Part shown: piece by piece, positions 1-8,669 of the stretch
Numbering within the stretch: position 1 is the first letter of the stretch
How the letters are laid out: each line of letters begins with the position of its first letter
Assembly: GCF_000968375.1 (NCBI RefSeq)
Contig: NZ_CP009933.1
Coordinates: 2,418,001 to 2,482,000, forward strand
Length of the DNA: 64,000 bases
Source of the DNA: Clostridium scatologenes
GTDB lineage: Bacteria > Bacillota > Clostridia > Clostridiales > Clostridiaceae
Direction: 5' to 3'
Position numbers and translations under genes: made by a program
The notes under the pieces: model-generated
Seen by the model: the letters and a program-made list of their open reading frames with translations, nothing else
Told to the model about the DNA's origin: nothing
Database searches by the model: none

Positions 1-2535
1 TATTTAGGCTGGAAACCAACTAAAAACCATCCTGTAGAAAACTTTAGATTAGGCAGCAAAACCGAATACATGGAAGGCATAAGAATGGATACGGAATCCT
101 TTGACTATAAAAAGTATGGATACTTTAAAAACTCTGATGGAACCTTTATCCAAATAGGCATAACTGCTAATGAGGTGGAGACCCTAACCCAAAAATTTAA
201 TTATCAAACTTTAGTTGAAAAATTGACCTCTGGCGAAAATGTTCTTCATGTAATTTTTGTTGACAAAAATTTAAAAACTATTGCTGATTCTGATAAAAAA
301 CAAATTGGAACTATATATGATAAAAATAAAGAAACAGAAATGCAAGAGGCACTTAAAGGAAACATAGCTAAAAAAGATTCTTATTATAAAAAAGAAGATA
401 TAAAAGCTTTGACAATATATGTTCCTGTAGTTACCAACGGAAATGTCAATAATGTCCTTATATTAAGTCTTTCCACTGAAAAGGTTTATAAATCTATTTA
501 TATGCTTGCCATAAAGTCATCTATTATAGCTATTATAATGATTTTATTACTTTTATGGGCAAAAAATAGAAATATTATTAAGCCTGTAAATAGATTAAAT
601 AAATCCATTAATGGAATTGATATAGAAAAACACTTGGATTATAGACTTCCTTTAACAGAAAATGATACTTTCTTTGTTTTAGCTTCTTCTATAAATAATA
701 TATTAAATAAAACCTCCAGTTATTTTTATGAATTAAAAGAAAATCAAGAAGAATTGAAAGCTTCAAATGAAGAAATATCTGCAACCTATCAACAATTAGC
801 AGCATCAGAAGAAGAACTTAGAGCTCAATATGAAGAAATACAAAGTTACACAGAAAAGTTAGAAAGTTTAAGACAAAAATATGAAATTGCTATTGAAGGA
901 ACTAATAGTGCTGTATGGGAATTTGATATAGAAAATGAAAGTATTCATTTTTTAGAAGGATTTAAAAATATTATAGGAAAATACACTGAAGAAAAAGAAA
1001 ATATTTATGAAACTTTAAAAAGATTTCTAAATGAAGAAGATGAAGAAAATTTAATAAAAGAAATAGCAAGCTATATAAAAAATCAAAAAGAAGAAATACA
1101 TACTCAAGTACAAATTAAAGATGGCTTTGGTAATTTAAAATGGGTACTAATTCGTGGTAAAGGTATTTTTGATAGTAACAACAAGATAAAGCTTATAAAT
1201 GGTATTGTACTTGATATAAGCTCGATTAAAGAACAAGAAGAATATATAAGACATATTGCTTATCATGATTCTTTGACAAATTTGCCTAATCGAAGAAAGC
1301 TTATGGCAAAATTAGAAGAAGATATAAGTAAAAATAAATATGGCGCACTTATGCTTTTAGATCTTGATAATTTTAAAGGCATTAATGATACTTTAGGTCA
1401 TTTATATGGAGACAAGGTTCTAAAAATTGTTTCAGAAAAGCTTGAATCTATTAAAGACGAAAAAATATTTGTATCAAGATTTGGTGGAGATGAATTTCTT
1501 ATTCTAATCGAAGATGAAAAGAATATTGATATAATTGAAAACTATGCAAAGAAGATAATAAATGTATTTAAAAATAAGCTAATAATTGAAGGACAGGAAA
1601 TTTACCTAAGCTGCAGCATGGGAATTAGTCTATACCCTTTTGATAGTAATAAGGTTAGTCAATTGCTTATGAATGCTGATATGGCCATGTATAAAGTAAA
1701 AAATAAAGGAAAAGACAGTTATATGTTTTTCAATGAAGAAATGACAGAGAAACTACAGGAAAAGATAAAAGTAGAAAGTATTTTAAGGGATGCTATAAAA
1801 AAGGAAAAGTTAAAGTTATTATATCAACCTCAAGTGTGCACTTTTACAGGAAAGGTTGTAGGTTTTGAAGCTCTTTTAAGATTAAAAGATAAACATATAT
1901 CTCCAGCACAATTTATACCTGTAGCTGAAGAAACAGGACTTATTATAGAAATCGGAAGATGGGTGACAAAAGAAGCCATAAACCAAATAAGAATTTGGAA
2001 AAAGAAGGGTATGGATATAAAGCCCATTTCCATTAATTTTTCTCCAAAGCAATTAAATGACTTAAATTACATTGAATTTCTAGAAAACACATTAAAAGAA
2101 TGCAACGTAGAATCCAAATATATAGAAATAGAAATAACAGAAAGTATATTTTTAGAAGAAAAGGAAAAAAACATAGCTTTTGTTAATCGATTAAAGTCCT
2201 TAGGAATAAAAATTTCCTTAGATGACTTTGGTACAGGCTATTCCTCTCTTAATTATTTAACCTTTTTGCCAGTAGATAAAATTAAATTGGATAAATCTTT
2301 AAATGACAAATTTTTAGAATTTGAGAATATAAAAGTAATAGACAGTTTAATTTCCCTTACCAAAAGCTTAAATCTAGAAGTAATAGCAGAAGGTATAGAA
2401 AATGTAGCTCAATATAAACGTCTGAAATCAGCCGGCTGCCATTATATTCAAGGATACCTGTTTAGTAAACCATTAGAGGTTGAAGAAGCTGAAAAAATAT
2501 ATGATAATAATTTTTTAGATAGTATAGAATTCTAA
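1..2535 (+). CDS. Membrane GGDEF-EAL cyclic-di-GMP enzyme (5' end outside window)
   Basis: The frame is open from base 1, so the true start lies upstream; the ATG at 70 is internal. Order of parts: an extracytoplasmic sensor segment (Cache-like, inferred), a membrane helix near nt 500-560, a HAMP-like linker, a coiled coil (nt 720-880), a PAS-like domain (about nt 880-1230), a GGDEF domain with intact GGDEF at nt 1483-1497, and an EAL domain with intact EAL at nt 1867-1875 plus ITES, DDFGTGYS and AEGIE motifs. Both diguanylate cyclase and c-di-GMP phosphodiesterase signatures are therefore present. The RxxD inhibitory site expected just before GGDEF is not seen (DEKI there instead). It lies upstream of the agr genes with no obvious terminator between. 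Which activity dominates cannot be told from sequence. Confidence 0.9.
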   Translation, partial: YLGWKPTKNHPVENFRLGSKTEYMEGIRMDTESFDYKKYGYFKNSDGTFIQIGITANEVETLTQKFNYQTLVEKLTSGENVLHVIFVDKNLKTIADSDKKQIGTIYDKNKETEMQEALKGNIAKKDSYYKKEDIKALTIYVPVVTNGNVNNVLILSLSTEKVYKSIYMLAIKSSIIAIIMILLLLWAKNRNIIKPVNRLNKSINGIDIEKHLDYRLPLTENDTFFVLASSINNILNKTSSYFYELKENQEELKASNEEISATYQQLAASEEELRAQYEEIQSYTEKLESLRQKYEIAIEGTNSAVWEFDIENESIHFLEGFKNIIGKYTEEKENIYETLKRFLNEEDEENLIKEIASYIKNQKEEIHTQVQIKDGFGNLKWVLIRGKGIFDSNNKIKLINGIVLDISSIKEQEEYIRHIAYHDSLTNLPNRRKLMAKLEEDISKNKYGALMLLDLDNFKGINDTLGHLYGDKVLKIVSEKLESIKDEKIFVSRFGGDEFLILIEDEKNIDIIENYAKKIINVFKNKLIIEGQEIYLSCSMGISLYPFDSNKVSQLLMNADMAMYKVKNKGKDSYMFFNEEMTEKLQEKIKVESILRDAIKKEKLKLLYQPQVCTFTGKVVGFEALLRLKDKHISPAQFIPVAEETGLIIEIGRWVTKEAINQIRIWKKKGMDIKPISINFSPKQLNDLNYIEFLENTLKECNVESKYIEIEITESIFLEEKEKNIAFVNRLKSLGIKISLDDFGTGYSSLNYLTFLPVDKIKLDKSLNDKFLEFENIKVIDSLISLTKSLNLEVIAEGIENVAQYKRLKSAGCHYIQGYLFSKPLEVEEAEKIYDNNFLDSIEF

Positions 2536-2623
2536 AAACTTCTAAGTTTATATTAGTTAATTCAACAAATTTTTAAGATATTTAGGAGGATTTTTTAATA
2601 TATTATAGAATTATACAAAGTGT

Positions 2624-2640
2624 ATTGTAAAATTTACAAT
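2624..2640. promoter_or_regulatory. Palindrome upstream of agrD
   Basis: ATTGTAAA and TTTACAAT form a perfect 8-bp inverted repeat around a single central A. A second perfect 8-bp repeat (CTTATTTT / AAAATAAG, 2645-2665) follows. Both lie between the GGDEF/EAL stop and the agrD Shine-Dalgarno. They could be an operator or leader hairpins; nothing in the sequence identifies the binding protein. Confidence 0.35.
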
Positions 2641-2687
2641 CCAGCTTATTTTATTACAAAATAAGTTATTTGAGGAGGTAATGTTAA

Positions 2688-2831
2688 ATGATGTTCTTTA
2701 AAAAAAATTTTTCAAAAAAAGTACTTAAAACTTTAGGTTCTGTATGCTTATTTTTAGGAACACTAGCCATTGTACCAACATCATATGCTAGTGGACAACA
2801 ACCAAAATGCCCTGATGAGCTTCTAAAATAA
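2688..2831 (+). CDS. agrD: AgrD-type cyclic autoinducer peptide precursor
   Basis: This 47-residue gene has a strong GAGGAGGT at 2672-2679, 8 nt before ATG 2688 (a second ATG follows at 2691). It has the AgrD layout: a basic N-terminal amphipathic part (FFKKNFSKKVLK), a hydrophobic stretch, a short signal region around TSYASG, and the charged AgrD tail QQPKCPDELLK, in which P-x-x-P-x-x-L is the usual AgrB recognition pattern. Aligning the tail with clostridial precursors such as the C. perfringens one places the ring-forming residue at Ser32 (SYASG), not at a cysteine. The only cysteines are in the hydrophobic helix (C20) and in the tail (C41). A lactone rather than a thiolactone signal is therefore inferred. 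It lies immediately upstream of the receptor kinase and agrB. Identification as AgrD is firm; the mature peptide is a prediction. Confidence 0.85.
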   Translation: MMFFKKNFSKKVLKTLGSVCLFLGTLAIVPTSYASGQQPKCPDELLK

Positions 2832-2843
2832 CCAGTTATTCTC

Positions 2844-2893
2844 TTATAAATATTATGGTTGAAAATACTAATTTTCAACCATGATATTTATAA
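2844..2893 (+). promoter_or_regulatory. Long hairpin between agrD and agrC
   Basis: A 23-bp stem (2844-2866 with 2871-2893) with one G-U pair closes a 4-nt loop (ACTA). It is followed by A-rich sequence, not a T run, so it does not look like a simple intrinsic terminator. It starts 12 nt after the agrD stop. A likely role is 3'-end protection of the agrD message or partial attenuation, giving more peptide than receptor; this is inferred. Confidence 0.7.
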
Positions 2894-2923
2894 AAACCTT
2901 AACAATATAAGGAGACAACATGT

Positions 2924-4255
2924 ATGAATATTATAAAAGAAATATTACTAGATGGCATAGAATCTTTAATTCTTTTAGGAATCTTTGAAATATTATGTAC
3001 TAAAAAAAGATTTATATTACAAAATAAAGTCAAGACAGGCTTATTTTGTACATTTTATATTTTGGCAACCTGTTTGAGTACCTTTTATATTCCCAAGGTT
3101 TATCATACACTATTTCTCTCAGTATTTTATATTCTATTATTAACCTGTATTACCAGAATAAAGCTTTTTAATTCTGTAGTTATATTTTTTCTATTTTCTA
3201 TAATAATTTTTGCTACAGAAAATTTAGCTCAAATTATAGAAATATTTATATTTAGAATAAACTTGAATGAAATATTTTCCACCTCGCTATATTGGTGGAT
3301 ATTTATAATATCTTCTAAAACATTGCAAATCCTTATTGTAGTAATGCTTTTTAAATTCAGTTCACGTTTTTCTAAATTTAAACTTTTTGAAAAAGAAGGA
3401 GCTCTTTTTTTTAACTTGATACTTCAAGTACAAATTTTTAGCTTATTTATATTTAGTGCTAACTTTAGTGTTTTTGATTCTAATAATATTAAAATATATA
3501 ACGCTATTATCCTTATTATATATTTTATTTTTTTAATACTACTATTTAAAGATTTAAAAGAAAAAGAAAGGCTTATAAATATAAGCAATAAGTATAGAAT
3601 TCAAGAACAACAAATTAAAAATATGGAAGAAATAATTGCTATAATTAGGCAAGAAAAGCACGATTTTGCTAACCACATTAATGTTATACAAGGCTTGTGT
3701 CTATTAAATAAACCCAATACTGTTGAACGAATAAATGATTATGTATTAAGGGTTTCAGATACAATACATTCATCATTTAGATATCTAGACACAGGAAATG
3801 ATTATTTGGATGGACTATTATCTATAAAAAACAATTATGCAATGAAAAACAATATAAACTTTAAGGTATCAATTAACGAACCATTTAGTTCAATAAAAAT
3901 TAGAGAAGACGAATTAATGAGTATTATTAGTAACCTTATAGATAATGCATTTGAATCATTTGATTCTAAACCTGATATTGAATATAAAGAAATATCCATT
4001 ACTACTTTTAGGGAATGTAATATATTTTGTATTGAAATAAGTGATAATGGATCTTATATTTCTGAAAATATATGCAAAAAAATTTTTTACAAGGGATTTT
4101 CTACTAAAACAAAAAAATCTAGTGATCATGGGTTTGGATTGTATATTACTAAAAAATTAGTTCAACAAAATAATGGAGTAATATCCGTAAGTAGTACTCC
4201 AGAAATCACCAAATTCTTGGTTGAATTTGAAATAGAGGATATAAAAAATGAATAA
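2924..4255 (+). CDS. agrC: AgrC-like membrane sensor histidine kinase (GHKL)
   Basis: This 443-aa protein has about six hydrophobic segments in residues 1-205, a short coiled coil, then a GHKL-type kinase core. The phosphoacceptor is probably His246 in EKHDFANHINVIQG; the N-box is NLIDNAFES and the G-box DHGFGLYITKKL. This is the AgrC/CitA-type architecture that senses an AgrD-derived cyclic peptide. The start ATG 2924 follows AAGGAGA. It overlaps agrB by 8 nt, so translation is coupled. No response regulator lies next to it, which is unusual, because AgrC normally phosphorylates a LytTR-family AgrA. Confidence 0.85.
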   Translation: MNIIKEILLDGIESLILLGIFEILCTKKRFILQNKVKTGLFCTFYILATCLSTFYIPKVYHTLFLSVFYILLLTCITRIKLFNSVVIFFLFSIIIFATENLAQIIEIFIFRINLNEIFSTSLYWWIFIISSKTLQILIVVMLFKFSSRFSKFKLFEKEGALFFNLILQVQIFSLFIFSANFSVFDSNNIKIYNAIILIIYFIFLILLFKDLKEKERLINISNKYRIQEQQIKNMEEIIAIIRQEKHDFANHINVIQGLCLLNKPNTVERINDYVLRVSDTIHSSFRYLDTGNDYLDGLLSIKNNYAMKNNINFKVSINEPFSSIKIREDELMSIISNLIDNAFESFDSKPDIEYKEISITTFRECNIFCIEISDNGSYISENICKKIFYKGFSTKTKKSSDHGFGLYITKKLVQQNNGVISVSSTPEITKFLVEFEIEDIKNE

Positions 4256-4832
4256 ATTTATAACCTGTTTAGTAAAAAAAATTTCCGAGACAAACCCTGA
4301 ATTTTCAGATTTAGAACTAAAGAAAATGGAATATGGATTAGTATGTATTTTTTCTGAAATTACTAAAATCATTCCATACTTTATTATATTCTATCTTTTT
4401 TCTCTTGAAAAATATTATATTATTATTATTATATTTTTTTGTCCTATTAGAATATTTTCGGGTGGTTATCATGCAAAAACTTACTGGGGATGTTTCTTTA
4501 TTACTTTTGCCATATTTGCATTAATAATCACTATTACCAAGTATATTGCATTTAATGTTATCATATTAATATTGTTACTTGTTATTTCGTTTATATTTAT
4601 TTGTATTTTCTCTCCTGTAGATAATATTAATAAGAGAATAAAAAGTGACGAACGAAGACTAAAACTTAAATATTGTTCCATAATAACTACTATTTTGTTA
4701 AGTGGATTATGTTACTTTATACCGCATAAATTTTTAAGTACTGCTATAATCTCCATTGTTAGTGCTACAATATTAATGATGATTGGTAAGATAAATAACA
4801 AAATTGATGATAAAAAAGATTGTCAACAATAA
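4248..4832 (+). CDS. agrB: AgrB peptide-processing membrane endopeptidase
   Basis: This 194-aa membrane protein carries the AgrB signature FSGGYHAKTYWGC. His75 and Cys82 have the 7-residue spacing of the catalytic His77/Cys84 pair of the staphylococcal enzyme. AgrB cuts the AgrD tail and forms the peptide ring. Several hydrophobic segments follow, and a lysine-rich C-terminus ends the protein. ATG 4248 lies inside the agrC end, with GAGGA 7 nt upstream. The order D-C-B differs from the staphylococcal B-D-C-A order. Confidence 0.92.
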   Translation: MNKFITCLVKKISETNPEFSDLELKKMEYGLVCIFSEITKIIPYFIIFYLFSLEKYYIIIIIFFCPIRIFSGGYHAKTYWGCFFITFAIFALIITITKYIAFNVIILILLLVISFIFICIFSPVDNINKRIKSDERRLKLKYCSIITTILLSGLCYFIPHKFLSTAIISIVSATILMMIGKINNKIDDKKDCQQ

Positions 4833-4865
4833 TAAAAAAAGTTTTTTATATTTCTTAAAAACTAT

Positions 4866-4920
4866 GCTTCAGTGAATCTGATTTTAAGTTAATATTCTTA
4901 TAATTCAGCATCACTGAAGC
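4866..4920. terminator. Bidirectional terminator between agrB and DUF3783 gene
   Basis: GCTTCAGTGA (4866-4875) pairs perfectly with TCACTGAAGC (4911-4920), with a further CTGA/TCAG pairing inside. Short T runs lie beyond the arms on both strands, which suits two convergent genes. Confidence 0.7.
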
Positions 4921-4944
4921 TGCATATTGATTTTTCCTATCAAA

Positions 4945-5316
4945 TTATTTATTCAATGCTTTATGTTCTTTCTTTAATTCCTCATATAACTGTATGGTAT
5001 TCCATTTTTCATTATTCTGAGTCAAAACAGCTTTAAGATTAATTCTAACAGCTGACTTTTTCAAAGAAAACAATAATTGATTTAATTTAGTACCTGCAAG
5101 GTCTGAAAACAAAAGCATTTCATCACCAAGTTCAGATCCCTCATACTTTTCCACAACAGGTTCAATATCCTTCTTGCCAACTAAATACCCAATTGGCTGT
5201 AGATATTCCTCTCTTTCTACTTTCTTAATTTTAATTTTAAGTGGTAATGCAGCCTTTATAACCCCTGCATATCGAGTTTTATCTGTAATATTAAACAATA
5301 AAATTGTTGGTTTCAT
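4945..5316 (-). CDS. DUF3783 family protein
   Basis: This 123-aa soluble protein matches the clostridial DUF3783 type: it opens with a beta-strand-like PTILLFNIT, then KVEREEYLQPIGYLVG and DEMLLFSDL, and ends with an ILKAVLTQ-NEKW segment typical of the family. Function is unknown. The ATG is preceded by AAAGGGA. It is convergent with agrB and appears to be a single-gene unit. Confidence 0.8.
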   Translation of the reverse strand: MKPTILLFNITDKTRYAGVIKAALPLKIKIKKVEREEYLQPIGYLVGKKDIEPVVEKYEGSELGDEMLLFSDLAGTKLNQLLFSLKKSAVRINLKAVLTQNNEKWNTIQLYEELKKEHKALNK

Positions 5317-5408
5317 TTACTCATCCCTTTCATCAAAGTCTTATGGTATATGTTTCATTATACACTAATTATAATCTAAAGTTATTTAGGTGTATTAAAA
5401 TTTGAAAA

Positions 5409-5519
5409 TTAAAAATTGACATTTTGCAAATAGTTTAAAAGTTCTTTATGTGTTCTAATCAAAACCTGAATATCTTCTTTAGGTATTTTTTCTAATGCCA
5501 AAATCATAGCTCTATATGA
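5409..5519 (-). pseudogene. C-terminal remnant of a regulator-like gene
   Basis: A 36-codon open stretch, preceded directly by an in-frame stop (TGA at 5522-5520), encodes a helical tail (ALEKIPKEDIQVLIRTHKEL) like the C-terminal helices of small helix-turn-helix regulators. It has no ribosome-binding site or start of its own. It sits just upstream of the ABC transporter genes, where such a regulator is often found. The reading as a decayed regulator is a guess. Confidence 0.35.
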
Positions 5520-5593
5520 TCAATTAATGTAGAATAAAACTCCCTCCTATGTTTAAACTAATAGCAATGAAAATGATGAAAGGAATAAAATAG

Positions 5594-6292
5594 ATGTTTT
5601 TAATAGTGGAAAATTTAAAGAAAAGCTATAAAACAACTGATGTAACTACCACTGTTTTGAATGGTGTAGGAATGAATTTAGATAAAGGTGAAATTGGAGT
5701 TATACTTGGCCCTTCTGGTTCTGGCAAGTCAACTCTTCTCAATATTATAGGTGGAATTGATAAATGCGACTTTGGTACTGTTTTAGTAGATAACCTTGAA
5801 ATTACTAAACTAAATGATACTGAACTTACAGACTACAGAAGAAAAAATGTAGGTTTTATATTTCAATTTTACAACTTAATACCTAACCTGACTGCAGGAG
5901 AAAATATAGAGGTTGTTTCAAATATAAGTAGTTCCCCGCTTAATACTGATGAAGTTCTAAAAGCGGTAGGTATGCTTGATAAAAAATACAGATTTCCAAG
6001 AGAATTAAGCGGTGGTGAACAGCAAAGAGTCTCTATTGCAAGAGCAATAGTTAAAAATCCAAAGCTTTTACTATGCGATGAACCAACTGGTGCCCTTGAT
6101 TTTTCAACCTCCAGGGACATATTAAAGCTTCTTCAGAGAATTAACAAGGATTTTGGTTCAACCATACTTATGATAACACATAATAATGCAATCAGTTCTA
6201 TGGCAAATAGAATCTATAGAGTAAGAAGTGGAGAAATTATAGATAGTGTAGTTAACAAAGAGGTTATTCCTGCAGAAAGGATTGAGTGGTAA
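5594..6292 (+). CDS. ABC transporter ATP-binding protein (MacB/LolD type)
   Basis: This 232-aa ATPase has Walker A GPSGSGKST, Q-loop region FIFQFYNLIPNLT, signature LSGGEQQRV, Walker B LLLCDEPTGALD and a switch histidine (MITH). These are the marks of the macrolide/lipoprotein-type exporter family. An AAAGGA lies about 9 nt upstream of the ATG. Its stop overlaps the permease start (TAATG), so the two are made together. The substrate is not evident; peptide, lipid or antibiotic export or extraction is possible. Confidence 0.92.
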   Translation: MFLIVENLKKSYKTTDVTTTVLNGVGMNLDKGEIGVILGPSGSGKSTLLNIIGGIDKCDFGTVLVDNLEITKLNDTELTDYRRKNVGFIFQFYNLIPNLTAGENIEVVSNISSSPLNTDEVLKAVGMLDKKYRFPRELSGGEQQRVSIARAIVKNPKLLLCDEPTGALDFSTSRDILKLLQRINKDFGSTILMITHNNAISSMANRIYRVRSGEIIDSVVNKEVIPAERIEW

Positions 6293-8535
6293 TGATTATA
6301 AATAAAAAAATTAAGAGAACTATACTAGAAAGCAAATCTCAATATCTTGGTTCCTTACTGCTTATCATTTTTAGCTGTTTACTTTTTACAATGTTTAATT
6401 TGGTTTCTGTAAATTTATCAGGATTATTATCTTCTTTTGAAAAAGACTATAAGCAAGAAGATGCAACCTTTATGACAAGCAAAAAGTTAGACAATCCGGA
6501 ATCCTTAGAAGCAAGGTTTAATATGATTCTGGAGGAAGGAAAATCCTTTGACTATTCCATATCAGAACATAAAACCTTAAGAATCTTTAGAGAAAATACC
6601 AAGGTTAACATACCTGCAATAATTGAAGGTAAAAATTTAAGTAATGGTGGTATACTTATTGATCCATCCTATGCAAAAGCTAATAAGTTAGATATTGGTG
6701 ACAGTATAAAGCTATATAATCAAAATTTTACTATTTCTGGTTTTATGTCTATGCCAAATTATATATACCCTCTAAAATCAGAGTCAGATATTATGAATGA
6801 TCCAAATAGCTTTGGTATTGCAGTAATTGATAAATATGATTTTAATAATATAAACAGAGGAAATAGCTTTTACGCTGTGAGGTTTAACGGCGATAGAAGT
6901 AATTTAGGCAAAAAAACATCTGAGCTTAAGGATTACCTAGGGAGCAAAAATATTGTCATTTTAAGCTGGATGAACGTAACTGATAATCCAAGAGTGACTT
7001 ATATGACTGCAAAACTTTCTGGAATTGATAAGATGAGTTCCTCTATGCCCATAAGTATACTAATCCTTACCTGTATTCTAACTGGCATAATAATGCTAAG
7101 AATGTTAAAAAGAGAAGCTGCTATTATAGGAACTCTTTATGCACTAGGTTATAGAAAAAGAGAAATTATGAAGCATTATCTTATGTATCCTTTACTTATC
7201 TCATTGTTAGGTGGTATACTTGGAACTATGCTCGGTATAATAACCTTAAAACCCATGATTTCCTATTATGTATCCTACTTTAATATACCTGTAAGTTCTT
7301 TACGCTTTGATATAGCTTATTTGATAATGAGTATTCTGCTTCCTATAGTCTTTTTGATTGTTTGCAGCTATTTTATAGTAAACAAATCACTTAAAGCTTC
7401 ACCAGTTGAGCTTATGAGAGGTGGCAGAGAAAAGAATAAGGTTGGCTTTATAGAAAAAAATATAAAACTTGATAAATTAGGCTTTAATACTAAATTTCAA
7501 ATAAGAGAATTACTTAGAAGCATACCAAGAAGTATATTTCTTATGCTTGGCATTATTATGGCAACTATGCTGCTTTTAATGGGTTTTACAGCAAAAAGTT
7601 CTTTGGATTATCTTATGAAAAATTCCTTTAGTGAAGCCTTTAAATACAACTATCAGTATGTTTTCAATTCTGTACAAAATGGCAAACCAGAGAAAGGAGA
7701 AGCCTTCTCTGAAGTACCCTTTGCACTTAAATCAGATAACAATCTAACTTTTACGGTATATGGAGTAAGTTCTGATTCTAAGTATATTTACTTTAAAAAC
7801 AAAGCAGGAAATCTACTAAATTCAGATAAAGTTATTATAACAAGACCTCTAGCTGATAAGCTTAACATAAATTCAAAGGATACCATTAAAGCTGTTAACA
7901 GGCTTGATTCAAAAGAATACAGTATAACTATTGATGATATTGCTGAAACCTATGTAGGCAGCTATATTTATATACCTCTTGATAAGCTTAATGCCATGCT
8001 TAAGTTTCCTCCTGGCAGCTATACTGGGCTTTGGAGTACAGAAAGATTGTCCATTCCAGAAAACAAACTGCTGGCTTTTGTAACAGTTGATGATATGAGA
8101 AATGCCTTTAACACAATGACAAAGCCACTTCAGGCTGTTGTAGGTAGTATAGCTTTTATGTCCTTTATAATTGGACTTATAGTAATATATGTTGTCACTG
8201 CTCTTACAATAGAGGAAAACAAAGATAATATATCTCTTATGAAGGTTCTAGGCTACAAAAATAAGGAGGTTTATTCTCTAATTTTAAATAGTTCCTCCTT
8301 TATAGTTGTACTGGGCTATATTCTTGGAGTACCACTGCTTCTTGCTTCCATGAATGCTCTCTTTAAATCAATGACCAAAGATATGAATGTATCCTTTCCA
8401 GTAACTATAAATTACATTTATGTTATAATTGGTTTTATTATTATATATTTAACCTATGAGCTATCAAATTTATTAAGCAGGAAAAAAATAAATAAAATTT
8501 CTATGGCTGAAGCTTTAAAATCCCGAATAGAATAA
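6292..8535 (+). CDS. ABC transporter permease, two FtsX domains
   Basis: This 747-aa permease has an N-terminal membrane helix, an extracytoplasmic MacB-like domain, three FtsX-type helices (about residues 255-365), a second extracytoplasmic domain, and three more helices (about 620-745). ATG 6292 is chosen because it forms a TAATG overlap with the ATPase stop and has AAAGGA 10 nt upstream; a GTG at 6286 is too close to it. This is the eight-to-ten-helix permease of an ATPase-permease pair. No two-component system adjoins it, unlike the Bce-type pair near 55-57 kb. Confidence 0.9.
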   Translation: MIINKKIKRTILESKSQYLGSLLLIIFSCLLFTMFNLVSVNLSGLLSSFEKDYKQEDATFMTSKKLDNPESLEARFNMILEEGKSFDYSISEHKTLRIFRENTKVNIPAIIEGKNLSNGGILIDPSYAKANKLDIGDSIKLYNQNFTISGFMSMPNYIYPLKSESDIMNDPNSFGIAVIDKYDFNNINRGNSFYAVRFNGDRSNLGKKTSELKDYLGSKNIVILSWMNVTDNPRVTYMTAKLSGIDKMSSSMPISILILTCILTGIIMLRMLKREAAIIGTLYALGYRKREIMKHYLMYPLLISLLGGILGTMLGIITLKPMISYYVSYFNIPVSSLRFDIAYLIMSILLPIVFLIVCSYFIVNKSLKASPVELMRGGREKNKVGFIEKNIKLDKLGFNTKFQIRELLRSIPRSIFLMLGIIMATMLLLMGFTAKSSLDYLMKNSFSEAFKYNYQYVFNSVQNGKPEKGEAFSEVPFALKSDNNLTFTVYGVSSDSKYIYFKNKAGNLLNSDKVIITRPLADKLNINSKDTIKAVNRLDSKEYSITIDDIAETYVGSYIYIPLDKLNAMLKFPPGSYTGLWSTERLSIPENKLLAFVTVDDMRNAFNTMTKPLQAVVGSIAFMSFIIGLIVIYVVTALTIEENKDNISLMKVLGYKNKEVYSLILNSSSFIVVLGYILGVPLLLASMNALFKSMTKDMNVSFPVTINYIYVIIGFIIIYLTYELSNLLSRKKINKISMAEALKSRIE

Positions 8536-8564
8536 GCTAAATTGGATGACATAGTACTATCCAA

Positions 8565-8613
8565 ACGGAAGTATAATCAAAGCAAACCTCTTGCTAATTG
8601 AAAATACTTCCGT
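8565..8613. terminator. Hairpin between convergent ABC permease and CWB2 gene
   Basis: ACGGAAGTAT (8565-8574) pairs with ATACTTCCGT (8604-8613), and an inner AGCAA/TTGCT stem (8581-8595) extends it. It lies between two convergent genes and probably ends both transcripts, though T runs are weak. Confidence 0.6.
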
Positions 8614-8669
8614 CATGCATATTATACTTATAATTTTGTCTAATTAATTTTTAGAACTTTCACTCACAA

